Assembly (NCBI GenBank): GCA_030669305.1
Contig: DAOVDU010000007.1
Span: forward strand, 1-45,881
Direction: 5' to 3'
DNA: 45,881 bases
Source of the DNA: Candidatus Aminicenantota bacterium
GTDB taxonomy: Bacteria; Acidobacteriota; Aminicenantia; Aminicenantales; Aminicenantaceae
The notes beneath the pieces were generated by a model that was not told the origin of the DNA, ran no database searches, and saw nothing but the letters and a program-made list of their open reading frames with translations. The position numbers and the translations under genes are program-made. This document shows, one piece after another, positions 25,019-33,026 of the stretch (positions are counted from its first letter, which is position 1; each line of letters starts with the position of its first letter).

Positions 25019-25738
25019 ATGCCACAAATAAAACCCGCATATGAAAGAGTTTTATTAAAGCTTTCAGGCGAGTCTCTTTTAGGTAAGCTTCCCTATGGGA
25101 TTGATCTCGAAACAACTAGGTCTATCGTAAAGGAGATAAAAGAGATTCACGATTTAAACGTTCAAATCGCCATAATGATCGGAGGGGGGAACATCTTCCG
25201 GGGAATTAGAGGTACAGAAGCTGGAATGGATCGTGCTTCGGCAGACTACATGGGTTTGCTGGCCACAATAATTAACGGGATCGCTCTTCAGGATGCTTTA
25301 GAGCAGGCGGGGATTGTCACGCGCCACATCTCTGCCATTGAAGTGAAGGCCGTTGCTGAACCTTTTATCAAGAGAAGAGTCATCAGGCATCTTGAGAAAA
25401 GAAGGATCGTCATTTTCAGTGCAGGAATCGGGAGCCCTTACTTTACAACTGATACAGCATCTGCCTTAAGAGCCCTAGAGATCGGAGCTCAGGTGATATT
25501 GAAGGCAACAAAAGTTGATGGTGTTTATTCAGCCGATCCTTTAATCGATAAAACCGCCAGGAAGTTTCCTTCTATTAAATATCTTGACGTTATAAAAAAA
25601 GGGTTAAAAATCATGGATACTACGGCAATTTCTTTGTGCAAAGATAATGCACTGCCTATCGTGATTTTCAACCTGAAGAAGAGAGGAAATATTAAAAAAG
25701 CTGTTTTAGGCCATAAGGTTGGAACAAGAATTTATTAA
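25019..25738 (+). CDS. pyrH: Uridylate kinase (UMP kinase)
   Basis: A 239-residue amino-acid-kinase-fold enzyme that phosphorylates UMP to UDP in the cytoplasm. [43 protein letters not shown] and [13 protein letters not shown] are the family's nucleotide- and UMP-binding motifs. The gene starts 10 bp after tsf with no obvious ribosome binding site, suggesting coupling to tsf translation. Order tsf-pyrH-frr is conserved in bacteria. Confidence 0.97.
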   Translation: MPQIKPAYERVLLKLSGESLLGKLPYGIDLETTRSIVKEIKEIHDLNVQIAIMIGGGNIFRGIRGTEAGMDRASADYMGLLATIINGIALQDALEQAGIVTRHISAIEVKAVAEPFIKRRVIRHLEKRRIVIFSAGIGSPYFTTDTASALRALEIGAQVILKATKVDGVYSADPLIDKTARKFPSIKYLDVIKKGLKIMDTTAISLCKDNALPIVIFNLKKRGNIKKAVLGHKVGTRIY

Positions 25739-25804
25739 ATAAAATCCTAGGCTTCTGAAGCAGGAGAAGTCCTTTTAGAAATCGTTTTTCAAAATAGGAA
25801 TAAA

Positions 25805-26362
25805 ATGGTCAAAGATATATTAAAGGACCTTGAAAAGAAGATAAAAGTCTCGGTGGAACATTTTCGCAAGGATTTGAGTAGATTAAGAACAGGCCAAGCA
25901 AATATCAGCCTTTTTGAGGATATTAAAGTCGATTATTATGGAACTTTAACTCCGGTTAATCAAGTAGCGACTCTTGGAGTTCCTGATCCTAGTTTAATAA
26001 CAGTCCAGCCCTATGACCCTTCGTTTTTAGAAGCCATTGACAAAGCAATAAGAAGTGCTGATCTTGGTCTTAACCCTATAAATGACGGTAAAACTCTTAA
26101 AGTTCCCATTCCCCCTTTGGATGAGGAGAGAAGAAAGGAAATAGCCAGGCACATAAAGAAGATGCTGGAAGAAGAAAAAACTGCTCTTCGTATCATGAGG
26201 AGAAAGGCCAAGGAAGATGTAGAAGAGATGGAAAAGGAAAAAGTAATCACAGAGGATGACAAGTTCTGGGGCTATGATAAACTTCAAGAAATTATGGATG
26301 AATACACAAAAAACATAGAGGAACTCGCCTCTGTAAAAGAGAAAGAAATTCTTGAACTCTAA
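25805..26362 (+). CDS. frr: Ribosome recycling factor
   Basis: A 185-residue protein that splits post-termination ribosomes with EF-G. FRKDLSRLRTGQANISLFED, YYGTLTPVNQVATLGVPDP and PLDEERRKEIARHIKKMLEE are the standard motifs of the two-domain factor. Length is normal. It ends the translation operon; a short-period repeat, not an evident terminator, follows. Confidence 0.97.
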   Translation: MVKDILKDLEKKIKVSVEHFRKDLSRLRTGQANISLFEDIKVDYYGTLTPVNQVATLGVPDPSLITVQPYDPSFLEAIDKAIRSADLGLNPINDGKTLKVPIPPLDEERRKEIARHIKKMLEEEKTALRIMRRKAKEDVEEMEKEKVITEDDKFWGYDKLQEIMDEYTKNIEELASVKEKEILEL

Positions 26363-26370
26363 TCCTGTTA

Positions 26371-26418
26371 GTCAGTAAGTCAGTTAATCAGTAAGTCAGT
26401 TAATCATTAAGTCAGTTT
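26371..26418. repeat. Degenerate octanucleotide repeat
   Basis: Six tandem 8-mers: GTCAGTAA, GTCAGTTA, ATCAGTAA, GTCAGTTA, ATCATTAA, GTCAGTTT. It runs into the 3' end of the convergent gene and supplies that gene's stop codon (TAA at 26407-26409, minus strand). Confidence 0.75.
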
Positions 26419-27309
26419 CTCTGTGGTTCCGAATTTTGTTCTAATAACCACTCCCCACCCGATTATGCTCAAAACGAAGGAGAACAGCGAGCCGATAATT
26501 GGAATAAAACCGATAAAACTCACTAGAATAAAACCAAGAAAGACAGCCAAAAGCAGAGAAGGTTGCTTTCCTCCAAAGGCTTTGGAAATGCTTTCTCCAA
26601 AGAAGTAGAAAAGAATGACGCGGCCCAAAATTTTGATGATTATGCCGATAATTATGAGAGAAATCAGGAACGGAATACCTATCAAAATAAAAGAGAGAAA
26701 AACAGAGATAAAAATTAAGCCAGTAAAGATGATGATACTTAATAGGCCTGTCCCGAAAATCGGCCAGAAGGACTTTCTAATCTGGGAAGAGGCGAAGGAT
26801 ATCTGACGAGGAAAGATGGCTATGAGAATAACTGCGAGGATGAACCAGATAAACATCGTGATTAATTTTATTACCAGTAATACAGGAATCAGGGACATTC
26901 CGAAGACTCCGCTCAAGCCTTCTTTAAAAAACTCTATAACTCCTTCAGAAGTGTTAAAGTAGATGGTATCTCCCTCCACAATGCTTCCAGGTTCTTTGTC
27001 GAGCGTCCCTCCTAGAGAGACGACGTCCCCTTTGACTACGGCCGACGGCTTCAGCGTAATTTCGGAACCAAACCCCAAGACCAAATCCCCAACTTTGCCT
27101 TCCACAATAATTGTTCCGCCAAAGGCAATAACGTTTTCATTGACTTTCCCTTTAATGAGAATCTCCCCTCCAAAGCTTATAACATTATCCTGAACTTCGT
27201 CTTCTGCAACAAAGATGTCTTTTTGCAAGACAAAACCTTGGCCTTGTAGGGGGACATATCCTATAAAAAGGAAAAGGAGGATTAAGAAATAAACCATTTT
27301 ATTTTTCAT
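26407..27309 (-). CDS. Bactofilin-like/polymer-forming exported domain with membrane region
   Basis: A 300-residue protein: signal peptide (1-24), then a beta-solenoid-like part (about 30-125) of short Gly/Val repeats (ISFGGEILIKGKVNENVIAF, IIVEGKVGDLVLGFGSEITL) resembling polymer-forming bactofilin-type repeats, then several transmembrane segments (about 140-295). The repeat part should face the periplasm. Its start overlaps the end of the anti-sigma gene by 11 bp, so it belongs to the sigma/anti-sigma operon and may be a target or partner of that envelope-stress module. Confidence 0.7.
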   Translation of the reverse strand: MKNKMVYFLILLFLFIGYVPLQGQGFVLQKDIFVAEDEVQDNVISFGGEILIKGKVNENVIAFGGTIIVEGKVGDLVLGFGSEITLKPSAVVKGDVVSLGGTLDKEPGSIVEGDTIYFNTSEGVIEFFKEGLSGVFGMSLIPVLLVIKLITMFIWFILAVILIAIFPRQISFASSQIRKSFWPIFGTGLLSIIIFTGLIFISVFLSFILIGIPFLISLIIIGIIIKILGRVILFYFFGESISKAFGGKQPSLLLAVFLGFILVSFIGFIPIIGSLFSFVLSIIGWGVVIRTKFGTTEKLT

Positions 27310-27883
27310 GATTTTCTCCTTTTAATAGCGTTTTCTTCACCCTGAAAAGTATAAAAGCGGATAAAATTAAGGTGAAAGTGATAAGGATTATTTGAAGCTC
27401 AGGACTAAGTATTGTTGTCAAGCTAGCGAAGCCCTTAAGTAAAAATTCGGAGAATTGAAGAATGATTTTAACGAGAAGAGAAGCTAGTTTATACAATTTG
27501 ACGAAAAGGATTGAAAGGTTTCGGACAAGATTCAGCAGCGTTTGGCCAAGGCTAATGAGGGAATCCGCAAGATTCTGAACGGATATCAGAAGATAGGTTA
27601 AAAACGTGAGGAAAATCAAAGAAGAGCCGGCAGCCATGACGGTAAGCAAACTGCGTAAGGAAACCTTTTCTGGAAAAATCCGGGTCATGACCTGTTGAGT
27701 AAAATCAGGAGGTGTATTCCATAGTGGAAGGCTTCGAGATGCCTGAAGCAGGAGTCTTCTTTCTTTGACTGCTTTTTTACATATCAAACAGGACGAAAGA
27801 TGCTCCTCAATGGATTTGTTTTCAGCTGGAGAAAGCTCTCCCTCAAGGTAGAGATAGATTTGATTGATTCTGAGGCAATTCAT
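27299..27883 (-). CDS. Anti-sigma factor with zinc-finger (zf-HC2)
   Basis: A 194-residue membrane protein. The N-terminal cytoplasmic zf-HC2 domain holds HLSSCLIC (His28, Cys32, Cys35), preceded by LYLEGELSPAENKSIEEHL, the usual sigma-binding and zinc site. A transmembrane helix (about 83-103) and a second near 165-185 follow. It would hold an ECF sigma factor inactive. Its start codon overlaps the stop of the sigma-factor remnant (ATGA), the standard arrangement, but that sigma gene is broken here. Confidence 0.82.
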   Translation of the reverse strand: MNCLRINQIYLYLEGELSPAENKSIEEHLSSCLICKKAVKERRLLLQASRSLPLWNTPPDFTQQVMTRIFPEKVSLRSLLTVMAAGSSLIFLTFLTYLLISVQNLADSLISLGQTLLNLVRNLSILFVKLYKLASLLVKIILQFSEFLLKGFASLTTILSPELQIILITFTLILSAFILFRVKKTLLKGENHEK

Positions 27884-28109
27884 GTTGCATCCTCCAGAAG
27901 TTCACGGATTAATTCCTTGGCCTGAAAGACTCTGTTTTTTATTGTGCCGATGGGGATTCCTTTTATCTCGGCCATTTCTTCGTAGCTGAATTCGTTGATA
28001 TGTCTCCAGACGAAAAGTTCCCGTAATGAAGGCGGAATTTTTCCCCTTTGAGGGATCTTTTAGTTAATTCCTTATCTTCATCCATGGAGGGCTTCCTGTC
28101 CCCTTCAAA
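27880..28109 (-). pseudogene. Remnant of an ECF-type sigma factor (region 4 only, frameshifted)
   Basis: Minus-strand translation gives IPPSLRELFVWRHINEFSYE, then EMAEIKGIPIGTIKNRVFQA and KELIRELLEDAT, a clear sigma region 4.2 helix-turn-helix, ending at the ATGA overlap with the anti-sigma gene. Just upstream another frame gives GDRKPSMDEDKELTKRSLKG, matching the linker between regions 2 and 4. The two parts are joined by a frameshift plus a small deletion near 28040-28052, and region 2 is absent. No ORF of useful length spans it. A sequencing error could explain the shift but not the missing region 2. Confidence 0.8.
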
Positions 28110-28170
28110 TTATACGTATACGAAGTAAAATAGTTTTAATTAATGTAATTTTAAGTTGGCAGTTAATCTA

Positions 28171-28809
28171 TTAGTCTGTTTTTCTGTTAATTATTTCAAC
28201 TCCTGGAGGCGCATTCAACTCAAAAGTGCTTTTATCGAGAGGAACATTTATCTTAATCCGGCTGAAGTGAAATTCAGTTTTATTACCTGCCCAGTCAAAG
28301 AAAACAGCTTTTTGAATAAGCCAATTTTTTTTATTTATTTCCAGGAGAATGAAAGAATCCTCATCTTCTTGTTTTGATGTTAGTTTTAGGTGTGAGGATT
28401 TTTTATTTTTCGTAGGGAATGGGCTGAATTCCACCGAATAATTATCTAGCAATCCCTTCTGGCCGGATAAAAGGAGAAGAATCTCGGATTCGTGTCCTTC
28501 TTTTGATAAGTCATATTCGATGATTTGATTCTCTTCTGGAATATACTCCACAAAGAATGCACCTTTAAGGAGATAAATTCTCTTCTCCGGTTCTTTGTAT
28601 TCCCATTTCATCAAGTCAGGTTTTTTTAAATAGAATTCTCCCTTCTCTATTAATGGAGTGGAGATTGTTGAAGAATAGTATATGTGTTCGAAATTAGCCT
28701 GGAGAGATCGTAAAGAGTGTAACGCTTTATCTGTCTTCAGGGCGACGTCCTCGGCCGTTTGAGAGAAACTGATCATCGGAAGGAGGAGCAGCCAAAAAAT
28801 ATGTTTCAT
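28171..28809 (-). CDS. lolA: Outer-membrane lipoprotein carrier protein LolA-like
   Basis: A 212-residue periplasmic protein with a signal peptide (1-16, ending FSQ). DKALHSLRSLQANFEHIYYS, KGEFYLKKPDLMKWEYKEPE and KKNWLIQKAVFFDWAGNKTEF fit the LolA half-barrel that carries lipoproteins from the inner to the outer membrane. Length matches LolA. Its presence supports a diderm cell. The stop lies in a short-period repeat-like stretch (28150-28190). Confidence 0.88.
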   Translation of the reverse strand: MKHIFWLLLLPMISFSQTAEDVALKTDKALHSLRSLQANFEHIYYSSTISTPLIEKGEFYLKKPDLMKWEYKEPEKRIYLLKGAFFVEYIPEENQIIEYDLSKEGHESEILLLLSGQKGLLDNYSVEFSPFPTKNKKSSHLKLTSKQEDEDSFILLEINKKNWLIQKAVFFDWAGNKTEFHFSRIKINVPLDKSTFELNAPPGVEIINRKTD

Positions 28810-28863
28810 GCCGTATAAATTATAACATATAGGTAGCTTTATATAAATTTTTCCTACAAGAAT

Positions 28864-28892
28864 TTGCTAAAAGAAAGGGATTTTTGTTATAA
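28864..28892 (+). promoter_or_regulatory. Promoter of the symporter gene, possibly leaderless
   Basis: TTGCTA (28864-28869), 17-bp spacer, TTATAA (28887-28892). The predicted start is at or within one or two bases of the ATG at 28901, and no ribosome binding site precedes it, so the mRNA may be leaderless. Confidence 0.45.
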
Positions 28893-28900
28893 GTCTCATC

Positions 28901-30310
28901 ATGAAACTTGAATTTTTTATCTTTCTTTTTGCATATTTTATCATAATTCTCTTTGTAGGTTTCTTTTTTTCAAAAAGGATGAAAAATCTGGAGGATTATT
29001 TTCTTGCTTCACGAAATCTCCCGGCTTTTTTGGTTTATATATCTCTTGTAGCCTCCTGGTTAGGGGCGACTTCTACTCTGGTCTCAGTCGATGAAGCTTT
29101 CAGGCAAGGTGTGAGTTCATTCTGGGTCATGGGGATGCCAGCAGTAATTACTGTTCTTCTGTTTGGCTTTTTACTGGCAAGACCCATTTGGCGGTTACCA
29201 ATAATCACTTTGCCGGACCTTGTGGAGATGCGCTATGGCCGTGTGGTTCGCCATCTGGCTTCGTTGTTGATTGTCTGGTACATGGTTGTTTTAGCCTCGT
29301 CTCAGATGGTGGCCGTAGGCAAATTTTTAAAATTATTTCTTGGGACGTCTTACTTTTACAGCCTGATGCTGGGGACATCTATCGTTCTTGTTTACTCTAT
29401 TTTCGGGGGATTTTTTTCTGTTGTGATTACTGACAGTATCCAATTTTTTCTCCTTTCGGCAGGGATCCTTTCTCTTTTCTTTTTCCTTTTTGGAACTTCG
29501 TCTTTAAAAGAAATTTCACTCTTAGCATCAAGGCTAGGAAGAGACGATTATTTCAATTTTTTATTTGATTTTAAAAAGAATTTTTTGATTCTTCTGTCGT
29601 TTACTCTGGCCTGGATTATCTCTCCTATTGCCTGGCAGAGGATTCAGGCAGCGCGAACCGCCAGGAAAGCCCAGCAGGGGCTGTTTGCTGCGTCAGGGAC
29701 ATTTTTTCTTCTCTACTGGTTCATAGTTTTTATCGGAATGCTTTCTCTTCCTCTATTTTCATCTCAATATCTTGAAGGACCTATTCTTTCTGAGCTCATT
29801 TCTTCAAGAACAGGATTCTTTTTGAGCGGCGTTTTGTTTGTGGCTGTAGTAGCTGCGATCATGTCCACTATGGATACGGCAATCAACACAGGAGCTCTGG
29901 CTTTGACCAGGGATTTCTATCAACAGATTTTTTCATCAAGCGGGGTTAAGAATATTGTTTCCATAAGCCGGCTTTCTTCCTTTTTAGTGGGAGCGCTTGC
30001 TTTTCTTGTTGCAACCAGGTTTCAGAGCGTCTTGAAAACTCTCGGGCTTGCCTCTGAGATCATGGCTGAAGGTCTTTTTATTCCCGGAATAGCCATGATT
30101 TTTCTGAAGAAAAAATTGCCCATGGCCGGGTTCTTGAGCCTTGTTCTTGGAGGAGGACATTCTATAGTAGGCTTTTTATGCGAAATAAAACTGCTTAAAT
30201 TTGGCTGGCCCCAATGGCCCTATTCTGTCCCTTACGGACTAGCAATTAGTCTAGCTGGATTCATAATTGGATCAACCGTAGATCTTTATTTAAAAAGAAC
30301 TCAAAACTGA
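28901..30310 (+). CDS. Sodium:solute symporter (SSS/SLC5 family)
   Basis: A 469-residue polytopic membrane protein with about 13 hydrophobic helices. The N-terminal GFFFSKRMKNLEDYFLASRN and VASWLGATSTLVSVDEAFRQ, the central LIVWYMVVLASSQMVAVGKF and the AAIMSTMDTAINTGALALTR motif identify the sodium/solute symporter superfamily. It would import a small organic solute with Na+; the substrate cannot be read from sequence. No partner gene. It is followed by a heptanucleotide repeat and hairpin. Confidence 0.88.
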   Translation: MKLEFFIFLFAYFIIILFVGFFFSKRMKNLEDYFLASRNLPAFLVYISLVASWLGATSTLVSVDEAFRQGVSSFWVMGMPAVITVLLFGFLLARPIWRLPIITLPDLVEMRYGRVVRHLASLLIVWYMVVLASSQMVAVGKFLKLFLGTSYFYSLMLGTSIVLVYSIFGGFFSVVITDSIQFFLLSAGILSLFFFLFGTSSLKEISLLASRLGRDDYFNFLFDFKKNFLILLSFTLAWIISPIAWQRIQAARTARKAQQGLFAASGTFFLLYWFIVFIGMLSLPLFSSQYLEGPILSELISSRTGFFLSGVLFVAVVAAIMSTMDTAINTGALALTRDFYQQIFSSSGVKNIVSISRLSSFLVGALAFLVATRFQSVLKTLGLASEIMAEGLFIPGIAMIFLKKKLPMAGFLSLVLGGGHSIVGFLCEIKLLKFGWPQWPYSVPYGLAISLAGFIIGSTVDLYLKRTQN

Positions 30311-30317
30311 ATACTAA

Positions 30318-30378
30318 GTGAGGAGTTAGGAGTGAGGAGTAAGGAGCAAAATATTTTAATTCCTGTTTACTCCTTACT
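30318..30378. repeat. Heptanucleotide repeat with hairpin
   Basis: Tandem 7-mers GTGAGGA-GTTAGGA-GTGAGGA-GTAAGGA (30318-30345), the last continuing into a perfect 9-bp hairpin AGTAAGGAG (30338-30346)/CTCCTTACT (30370-30378). It belongs to the same family as 20371-20398 and may end transcription of the symporter gene. Confidence 0.75.
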
Positions 30379-30416
30379 TTATTTTGGGTTTTGAGATTTA
30401 TTATTTACTGTTTATT

Positions 30417-31094
30417 ATGTTTTGTATATCATTGTATCTAATGTCTTTTCTAAGAAGGGTTCGCTGGAATCTAGTTGGGTTTTTAGGGAAGCTGGTTTTA
30501 TGGCTGTGGGCCAAATCAACGCGGATGACAGTATTAGGAGAAGAAAACTACCAAAAATTGAGAGAGCAGGGTAAGCCTGTCATTTTTCTCGTTTGGCACG
30601 GACGAATATTTATTATTCCCTATTTCTTCCGCCGGAGAGGAATTATGCCGCTGATAAGTCCAAGCGAAGATGGAGAAATTGCTGCTCAAATCATGTCCAG
30701 ATGGGGTTATAAAATATTAAGGGGATCTGGTTCTCATGCCATCATTAAAGCGTGGAATGAGATGAAAGGGGAACTTAAAAGAGGTGGAGAGTTGATCATT
30801 GTTCCTGATGGACCTGGAGGGCCTAACCGAAAGATGAAGCATGGAGGCCTTAAACTGGCCCAGGAGAATGGTGCTTATCTTGTTCCTTTTACGTTTTCTA
30901 CATCTAAGAAGAAGATTCTAAGGAGCTGGGATAATTTTTTGATGTTTTATCCTTTCTCAAAAGTGGTGGCAATTTATGGAAAGCCTATAGCTATAGACTC
31001 TGATCTAAATAATGACGAGCTGGAAAAGGAACGTCAGAAGATTGAACATTCCTTGGTTCAGTTGGACAATGAAGCCGATCATTATTATGATTAA
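30417..31094 (+). CDS. DUF374 lysophospholipid acyltransferase family protein
   Basis: The conserved block VIFLVWHGRIFIIPYFFRRR, LISPSEDGEIAAQIMSRWGY, GELIIVPDGPGGPNRKMKHG and GAYLVPFTFSTSKKKILRSW is DUF374, a relative of the PlsC/HtrB acyltransferases acting on lipid A or phospholipids at the inner membrane. WHGR replaces the HxxxxD core of PlsC. The track start at TTG 30384 has no ribosome binding site; ATG 30417 or 30441 is more likely. The C-terminus (NDELEKERQKIEHSLVQLDN) is helical. Confidence 0.85.
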   Translation: MFCISLYLMSFLRRVRWNLVGFLGKLVLWLWAKSTRMTVLGEENYQKLREQGKPVIFLVWHGRIFIIPYFFRRRGIMPLISPSEDGEIAAQIMSRWGYKILRGSGSHAIIKAWNEMKGELKRGGELIIVPDGPGGPNRKMKHGGLKLAQENGAYLVPFTFSTSKKKILRSWDNFLMFYPFSKVVAIYGKPIAIDSDLNNDELEKERQKIEHSLVQLDNEADHYYD

Positions 31095-31186
31095 ACAAAC
31101 TCAGATAAACTTAAAAAAACCATATAACATGTTATTGTTATAGCGGAAAAGTTATGTTATAAATACACGCAAAAAAGGAGAGATGT

Positions 31187-31939
31187 ATGAAGGCAAAAAT
31201 AATTCTACTGCTTCTTGTTATCTTAAGTGTTTCTTTTTCTTTATTTTCCCAGGATGCAGAAGAGTTGATTTCTCAGGGAGATAAGTTGTATTACGAGATG
31301 AAAGATATGGCTGCGGCAAAGGAGGCTCAAGCAAAATACCAGGAAGCGTCTGCGAAAGTAGAAGATAAATACGAAGCTTACTGGAGGATATCAAGGATAT
31401 TGTATTATATTGGTGAGCACAGCGATAAAAAAAAGGAAAAAAAGACAATTTTTTCTCAGGGAGTTTACTGGGCAGAAAAAGCTGTGGCTTTGCAACCGGA
31501 AAAGGCTGATGGCCATTACTGGCATGGCGTCAATAACGGAAAATATGGAGAAACAAGAGGTGTTCTCAAAAGTTTAGCCTTGGTCAAGCCTATCAAGAAT
31601 GCGATGAACAAGGTTTTAGAATTGGACCACTCTTATGAAGACGGAGGGGCAGACAGAGTTTTAGGTCGCGTGTATTTCAAACTTCCTGGTTTTGCTGGCG
31701 GAAGCAAGAAAAAATCTCTTGAACATCTGTTGAAGTCCAAAGAACTCGGCCCCAATGATGCTGTGACGCGAGTTTATTTAGCCGAAACATACCTTGCGCT
31801 CAAAGAGAAAGATAAAGCCAGAGAGGAAATTGAATATGTCCTGAACATGGAAGATGATCCCCGCTGGATTTCTGGAGTCAGCGAGGCCAAAGAACAAGCA
31901 AAAGAACTTCTTCAAAAAAAACAATTCAGGAAAAAGTAA
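31187..31939 (+). CDS. TatT-type TPR protein (TRAP-transporter-associated family)
   Basis: A 250-residue exported protein with a signal peptide (1-21, ending LFS-Q) and a strong AAAGGAGAG ribosome binding site. The body is TPR-like helices: YWAEKAVALQPEKADGHYWH with GVNNGKYGETRGVLKSLALV, a stretch typical of the TatT (Tp0956-like) family, then LGPNDAVTRVYLAETYLALK. In Treponema TatT partners a TRAP transporter; no TRAP genes are present here, so the role is open. It converges on the AMMECR1 gene, 13 bp apart. Confidence 0.8.
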   Translation: MKAKIILLLLVILSVSFSLFSQDAEELISQGDKLYYEMKDMAAAKEAQAKYQEASAKVEDKYEAYWRISRILYYIGEHSDKKKEKKTIFSQGVYWAEKAVALQPEKADGHYWHGVNNGKYGETRGVLKSLALVKPIKNAMNKVLELDHSYEDGGADRVLGRVYFKLPGFAGGSKKKSLEHLLKSKELGPNDAVTRVYLAETYLALKEKDKAREEIEYVLNMEDDPRWISGVSEAKEQAKELLQKKQFRKK

Positions 31940-31952
31940 TAATTTTTCCTAT

Positions 31953-32498
31953 TCATTCCGAAAACACTTGAGCTGAGAAGATTTCGATCTTTGCTCCTTT
32001 TTTCCATTCATCTTCAGCCAGGCCTGCCTTCAAGCAGGTGTGCCTAAGAAAGGTTTCTAAGTCCCAATTCCACTCTAAAGGAACTTGAGGGAGAAGAAGG
32101 CCCTTGTCTGGGCCTTTGGAAATGATGATCCCATGCTTTCCCACTTCAATTTCTGAAACATCCTTTATCGGTTTAGGAAGGCTGAGAACGGAGATTTCGA
32201 TCTGTGTCTCCGGCAGTTCCTCAGTAGATAAAGACTGAAAGCGGTAGTCATGGGAGGCGGCCGAAATGGCAGCGTCAATTATTGTTTCGTACAAGGATTT
32301 AAAAGGCAGGGGGTATCCGATACAACCTCGAAGCTGATCTTCCACTTTTAAAGTGACAAAGGCTCCTCTTTTTTTCTTAAGGGCTTCATCCTTAGTATCT
32401 ATCTTGATAGTATCTCCTGTCTCCTTGTGATACACGATGGCTTTACGGGCCAGCTCAAGCAGAAATTTCTGCTGGTCTTTATCCAGGAAATTTTCCAT
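31953..32498 (-). CDS. AMMECR1 domain protein (AmmeMemoRadiSam system protein A)
   Basis: A 181-residue protein with the AMMECR1 motifs RGAFVTLKVEDQLRGCIGY (holding the invariant LRGCIG), FQSLSTEELPETQIEISVLS and GLLLPQVPLEWNWDLETFLR. The biochemical role is unsettled; the usual partners in the AmmeMemoRadiSam set (Memo and a radical SAM protein) are not adjacent. It lies 14 bp downstream of a small gene in the same direction, making a two-gene operon. Confidence 0.9.
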   Translation of the reverse strand: MENFLDKDQQKFLLELARKAIVYHKETGDTIKIDTKDEALKKKRGAFVTLKVEDQLRGCIGYPLPFKSLYETIIDAAISAASHDYRFQSLSTEELPETQIEISVLSLPKPIKDVSEIEVGKHGIIISKGPDKGLLLPQVPLEWNWDLETFLRHTCLKAGLAEDEWKKGAKIEIFSAQVFSE

Positions 32499-32512
32499 TA
32501 TTATATGTCCTT

Positions 32513-32902
32513 TTATTTGGTAGATTTGAGCTGGATAGGCGAGAGAAAAAATTCTTTTTCGTAATCTATGATATAAGATTTAAAGGCCATCTTTTTTTGC
32601 TTATTTATGTTAATTTGAAGGAAAAGTTTTCCATAGGCAAAAGGTGCCAGGATTTTTTTCACTTTTTTATCATCAGTTTGAAAAGAGAAGAATCCCAGGA
32701 TTTTTTTATCGAGGGCTTGGTTTAGGGCATAATACTTCTTTAGCGATGGGAAAAATCCTTTGCTCGAGGAAAAGATTTTTTCCACAAAGAATCTATGACC
32801 TCTTTTGTGCCCGATGAGCAGCCCGTCAGAGTTTGAAGTTGAAGAGATCAGGCTCAAAGCCAAAAGCATCTGAAAAGCCTCTTTGGAGAGAAAAGCATCC
32901 AT
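32513..32902 (-). CDS. Hypothetical protein, possibly MPN/JAB-like
   Basis: A 129-residue soluble protein upstream of the AMMECR1 gene. DGLLIGHKRGHRFFVEKIF and DKKILGFFSFQTDDKKVKKI have the spacing of the strands around an MPN (JAB) fold, but the metal-binding HxH...D of active deubiquitinase-like enzymes is absent, so any such domain would be inactive. The similarity is weak and could be chance. Co-transcription with the AMMECR1 gene is likely (14-bp gap). Confidence 0.6.
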   Translation of the reverse strand: MDAFLSKEAFQMLLALSLISSTSNSDGLLIGHKRGHRFFVEKIFSSSKGFFPSLKKYYALNQALDKKILGFFSFQTDDKKVKKILAPFAYGKLFLQININKQKKMAFKSYIIDYEKEFFLSPIQLKSTK

Positions 32903-32950
32903 CGCTACAAATTATAGCAGAAGTCAATCATCTAGGGAAATAACTCAAAA

Positions 32951-33017
32951 CTCAAACAAACCAGACAAACTCAGATAAACGGAACAGACTGAATAGACGG
33001 AATAGACAGAACAGACG
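32951..33017. repeat. Degenerate nonanucleotide repeat
   Basis: Four tandem 9-mers GAACAGACT, GAATAGACG, GAATAGACA, GAACAGACG (32982-33017), preceded by related ACAAACTCAGATAAAC text that also occurs just after the DUF374 gene near 31097. Related 9-mers return at 43781-43798. Confidence 0.75.
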
Positions 33018-33026
33018 GCTCATACG

